A stretch of 64,000 nt of DNA, taken from the NCBI GenBank assembly GCA_003260075.1, contig QLIY01000394.1, positions 62,001 to 126,000 on the forward strand, given 5' to 3'. The notes under the pieces are model-generated. The model saw nothing but the letters and a program-made list of their open reading frames with translations, did no database searches and was not told the DNA's origin. Both the position numbers and the translations under genes were made by a program. Every line of letters starts with the position of its first letter. The first letter of the stretch is position 1. Shown here piece by piece: positions 61,301 through 64,000 of the stretch. The stretch comes from Phallusia mammillata (taxonomy: Eukaryota; Chordata; Ascidiacea; Phlebobranchia; Ascidiidae).

Positions 61301-63877
61301 ATTCTTGTAAATTACAAACAGTCCAAGTGTATTGCACCATGCCTTCAAGTGGTGGGTGCTTACATCACATGGATTGACATTAATGGGGGGGGGGGATTCT
61401 TGGTATGGAATACTAGTGAATTACAAACAGTCCAAGTGTATTGCTCCATGCCTTCAAGTGGTGGGTGCTTACATCACATGGATTGACATTAATCTGATTG
61501 CAAACCACAGGTATACATTTGAAACTGTTTAGAAAGCTATGCTGTTTTCTTTTTTAAGTAGCTTACATGCTATGCAATGTGTTATACTCAATATACTGTC
61601 AACCCAATACATGGGCATGCAACATATGACCTGCGGTCCAGAACACAGCTTGTGACAGCTATTAATGTAGAGCCAGCGCTGACTTTTTTTTGAAGTCCAT
61701 TGTTTTTGGGGGGGGGGGATTTGAAACTGTTTAGAAAGCTATGCTGTTTTCTTTTTTTAGTAGCTTACATGCTATGCAATGTGTTATACTCAATATACTG
61801 TTAACCTAATACATAGGCATGCAACATATGGCCTGCGGTCCAGAACACAGCTTGTGACAGCTATTAATGTATAGCCAGTGCTGACTTTTTTTTGAAGTCC
61901 ATTGTTTTATAGTATTTATACTATTCACTGCTAAATCTAAAAATTGATTTTTGGGGGCATTTTGGACATTATAGAGGTAAAGTTTATGTAAAGCACTCTG
62001 GTTTAAATTTTTGCCTTTATGGACACCTGGAACCAACCCACAGACCTTTGAAGGGGCTTGAACCCCAGTCGAACTACTGCATTAAATGAATTTTTTATCA
62101 AAATATCTGTTGATTTATTGACAGGCCATCAGCATCATTACAAATGTAAATTACGGCTCATTGTGAAAAACAGTTTCACGCCCTTGACCTAACATATGCC
62201 TTTTACCCGATTTTCGATATATATTACATGATAAGTCAAGGAACACTTTGTTATACGACTGTAACGGTTGGAAAATTTTCAAAACAGTTAATTTAATCAA
62301 ACACAATGGTTGCCCTATTCAAAGTTGACTGCATAAACATTGAAAACCTTTTCTCCCTATATTAATACTGACAGGCACCAAAGGAATAGGTATAATTCAC
62401 ACAAAAAAATTAATCAAATTGTGACAACAGAAAATGTGAATTCAAGTTTTAAGCAAACATTTACATAGTGTGTACCTTTTTAAAAGGGTTTATTGTGCTT
62501 CGTTAAAATAGCATTATCTTGTTATCGTTCTGTATTTTATTTCACACAACAGATCGCACTTCTTATGTCTACTTTTTGGTCAGGACTAAGTAGGGTTCCT
62601 TCCTGGGAATGTCTCGAGGGGAAATTCCCGGGATTTCCCGGCAAAATTTCGTTCCCGAATCCTGGGAAATTAAGCAAAAACGTGGTAATTTTGTAAAAAA
62701 ATAACAGAAATGTTTAAATTTCTGCTAGCTGTTACGAAAATACGGCGTTTTGTAATTTTAATGATAAAGTAAGTAAGCGTTTTTATATGAGATGGTAAAT
62801 CATTTTCGTGAAAATGCGCCACCCAGCGGTACTAGAAAAAGCAAATGTATTTTTTGTAATTTCTGAATTATGTTTACGTTCAAACAAAATTGCAAATATA
62901 GTTTAATCGACAAATCATGGCTAATTAGATGCCTCCAGCGAAAATAAACTAATTTTAGCGATTGCAATGACTTAATTATCCACGAAAAAATCGGCACATT
63001 TTTCTGGTCGGGATTCCCGGGAAATGAAAAAAATATTTCCCGATTCCCAGGAATTAAAAAATCCGGGAAATAGAGCCCCCCTAGGACTAAGCAAATCCAA
63101 ATAAAGGTTCATTTTTGAAATAAACTATAATGGGCTCCCTCTTATTTTATTGTTCTGCATTGCATATTGTAATTGGTTTTGTAATACAAACGATTTTGTT
63201 AAATTGCATGTTGGGTAATTCTGTACTCTGATTTAATAAATAAGGATCCTAAATCTGCCACAAGTTAACCAATATGTGAACTCACCCATAATATTAAAAT
63301 CCAGACCTACTATGATGTAGCTTAGCATCTGTTGTTTGTCATAACATGATATATTTAAACAGGAGTAACCTGTTGTTTTGGTGCTATAGTGTATTTTGAT
63401 AATGTTATTTATTCTAATTTGAAAATTGCGCATTAAACATATATATATAGCGATTTCTTGCACAGTTAGCACAGCTGGCCGTAAATGTTGGGGCCAGTTT
63501 GCAAAAAATCAGAAGCCTATCATTTGTATAGAAACAAATATGTGTATCCACTTATGAAGGCGTGATATATTGCTTGTGTAAATGACATGCATGATCTGTG
63601 GTTACTTTTGTGTTTTGCAGACCAAAGTGTACAGCCTTACTGGTCAAATTGGAGTCACTATTTGTGGACCAATGAATAAGTCAAACTGTTCATATTTTCC
63701 AGATTCATGGAGCTTATTTATGGATTTTTGAGCAGCTTGTATTCCATGGCAACAAGAGAAGCAGCATGTGATTGTCTGAGAGAGATTGCAGTAAAGGGAA
63801 TGCTTCCTATCGACAAACTTGCATTAATTGAGACCTTGTGGGGAGCTCTTATGGCCACTGATGTGCTTGCAACCGAA
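58350..63877 (+). CDS. XPOT: Exportin-T (tRNA exportin), 5' part; continues past the window
   Basis: Coding exons 58350-58409, 58597-58710, 59028-59123, 59933-60178, 61223-61510 and 63703-63877; the last ends at a donor (GAA|GTAGGT). It starts MEDDVIRGLGPMAD. AVAYFEQIKSS, YQEDHVNFFLWQVLEHQIK and RNKAAQVFALAFAKEYLTQW are the importin-beta N-terminal (Ran-binding) and Xpo1-like HEAT repeats. LRILLAIDSEVVDR, LLKDTMRERCVPQMV, VVGAYITWIDINLIAN and REAACDCLREI follow in the family order. Exportin-T carries mature tRNAs out of the nucleus with RanGTP. About a quarter of the protein is present. Exon 5 contains a G-run at 61385-61395 and repeats 61290-61384 as 61396-61494, so its true length is shorter than the coordinates suggest. 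The acceptor of exon 5 (61223 or 61229) is uncertain. Confidence 0.94.
59449..59850. repeat. pogo/Tc1-like MITE split by a hAT insertion
   Basis: The left arm TACTGTAAATCTAATTTAATC and the right arm ATCAAGGTTTACTGTA are inverted. GGAGCCGGATTAACCAATGG and GATTAGTTAGAG are shared with 34750-34800. The hAT element 59540-59747 is inserted in its GATTAGTTAGAG motif. It lies in XPOT intron 3. Confidence 0.7.
59540..59747. mobile_element. hAT-like element with perfect 8-bp target duplication
   Basis: CAGTGGTTCTCAAACTTTT at left and AGTTTGAGAACTACTG at right are inverted. AGTTAGAG is duplicated exactly (59532-59539 and 59748-59755). It is 208 bases. Same subfamily as 39323-39561 and 51643-51855. Confidence 0.9.
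60215..60345 (+). repeat. SINE 3' region copy
   Basis: GTGATCGCTGGTCAGCATGA and CGCTTCAGGGCTGATCCTAG match the complement of 39005-39055. The tRNA-like head is absent. It begins 35 bases after XPOT exon 4. Confidence 0.6.
60650..61021. other. Allelic doubling in XPOT intron 4, one copy with a hAT start
   Basis: 60650-60800 repeats as 60862-61021 across the G-run 60848-60857. The first copy continues into a hAT left end (CAGTGGTTCTCAACTGGTGG at 60809) after ACTACCTAGAG. The second copy reads through as ACTACCTAGTAGATG. Confidence 0.75.
61511..63702 (+). other. XPOT intron 5
   Basis: A 2.2-kb intron with no internal gene recognised. 61517-61707 repeats as 61719-61905 across the G-run 61708-61718. 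A palindrome-like pair GGGAAATTCCCGGGATTTCC (62619-62638) and GATTCCCGGGAAATG (63011-63025) suggests a short TIR element, about 62590-63085. Confidence 0.55.
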
Positions 63878-64000
63878 GTAGGTCTAATTTTGTGCATTTG
63901 TGCATATTGGCAGTTTAACAAAAATATTGTAAGATACATAAATTGTCACTTAGTTTATTTATTTTAACACTTACAAACTCTCAGGCATACAGTGCAGTAT

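Overview
This is AT-rich eukaryotic nuclear DNA from a highly heterozygous animal. It holds spliced genes with GT-AG introns, DNA-transposon debris and a tRNA-derived SINE family. The gene content is ordinary conserved metazoan housekeeping. The compact AT-rich genes, the very high allelic divergence and splice acceptors sitting just before several start codons (compatible with spliced-leader trans-splicing) suggest a non-vertebrate deuterostome, possibly an ascidian. That species guess is inference only.

Layout. 1255-1484 (-): first coding exon of a BTB/Kelch-type protein. 2073-3122 (-): intronless CIR1-like corepressor, head-to-head with 3702-7159 (+): SENP8/NEDP1 deneddylase. SENP8 intron 1 contains an intronless dephospho-CoA kinase-like gene (DCAKD, +). 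7.2-11.7 kb is intergenic repeat. 11738-28215 (-): KCMF1 E3 ligase, 8 coding exons, with two unrecognised same-strand ORFs inside its sixth intron. 28.2-32.5 kb is intergenic. 32564-47701 (-): STRIP1/FAM40 (STRIPAK subunit), 17 coding exons. 47.7-53.8 kb (+): an unrecognised 77-codon ORF and a two-exon gene for a 53-residue Cys-rich, PY-motif protein. 55179-57706 (-): RPL18A, divergent from 58350-63877 (+): XPOT (exportin-T), cut by the right end of the window.

The dominant non-genic signal is a set of about 43 homopolymer runs. They are C from 693 to 44976 and G from 47810 to 61718. Most are 10-12 long and seven are 34-78. Most short runs separate two near-identical copies of the flanking sequence. 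The best reading is assembly gaps recoded as C: contig ends from two haplotypes that overlap but were not merged, with an orientation flip at about 45.0-47.8 kb. The long poly-Pro and poly-Gly reading frames, the doubled exons of SENP8, DCAKD and XPOT, and the stray exon fragments of KCMF1 and STRIP1 all follow from this. Once collapsed, the gene models are intact: KCMF1, STRIP1, RPL18A and SENP8 all stay in frame across every junction.

Mobile DNA is mostly short non-autonomous hAT-like elements with CAGTGGTTCTCAA, CAGGGGT or related ends and, in seven cases, perfect 8-bp target duplications. Also present are pogo/Tc1-like MITEs, one long-TIR element and SINEs. Several elements appear as filled and empty alleles on the two sides of an assembly gap. 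I found no novel molecular system. The most useful observations are the artefact structure, the captured insertion polymorphisms, the nested DCAKD gene and the unannotated small PY-motif protein.
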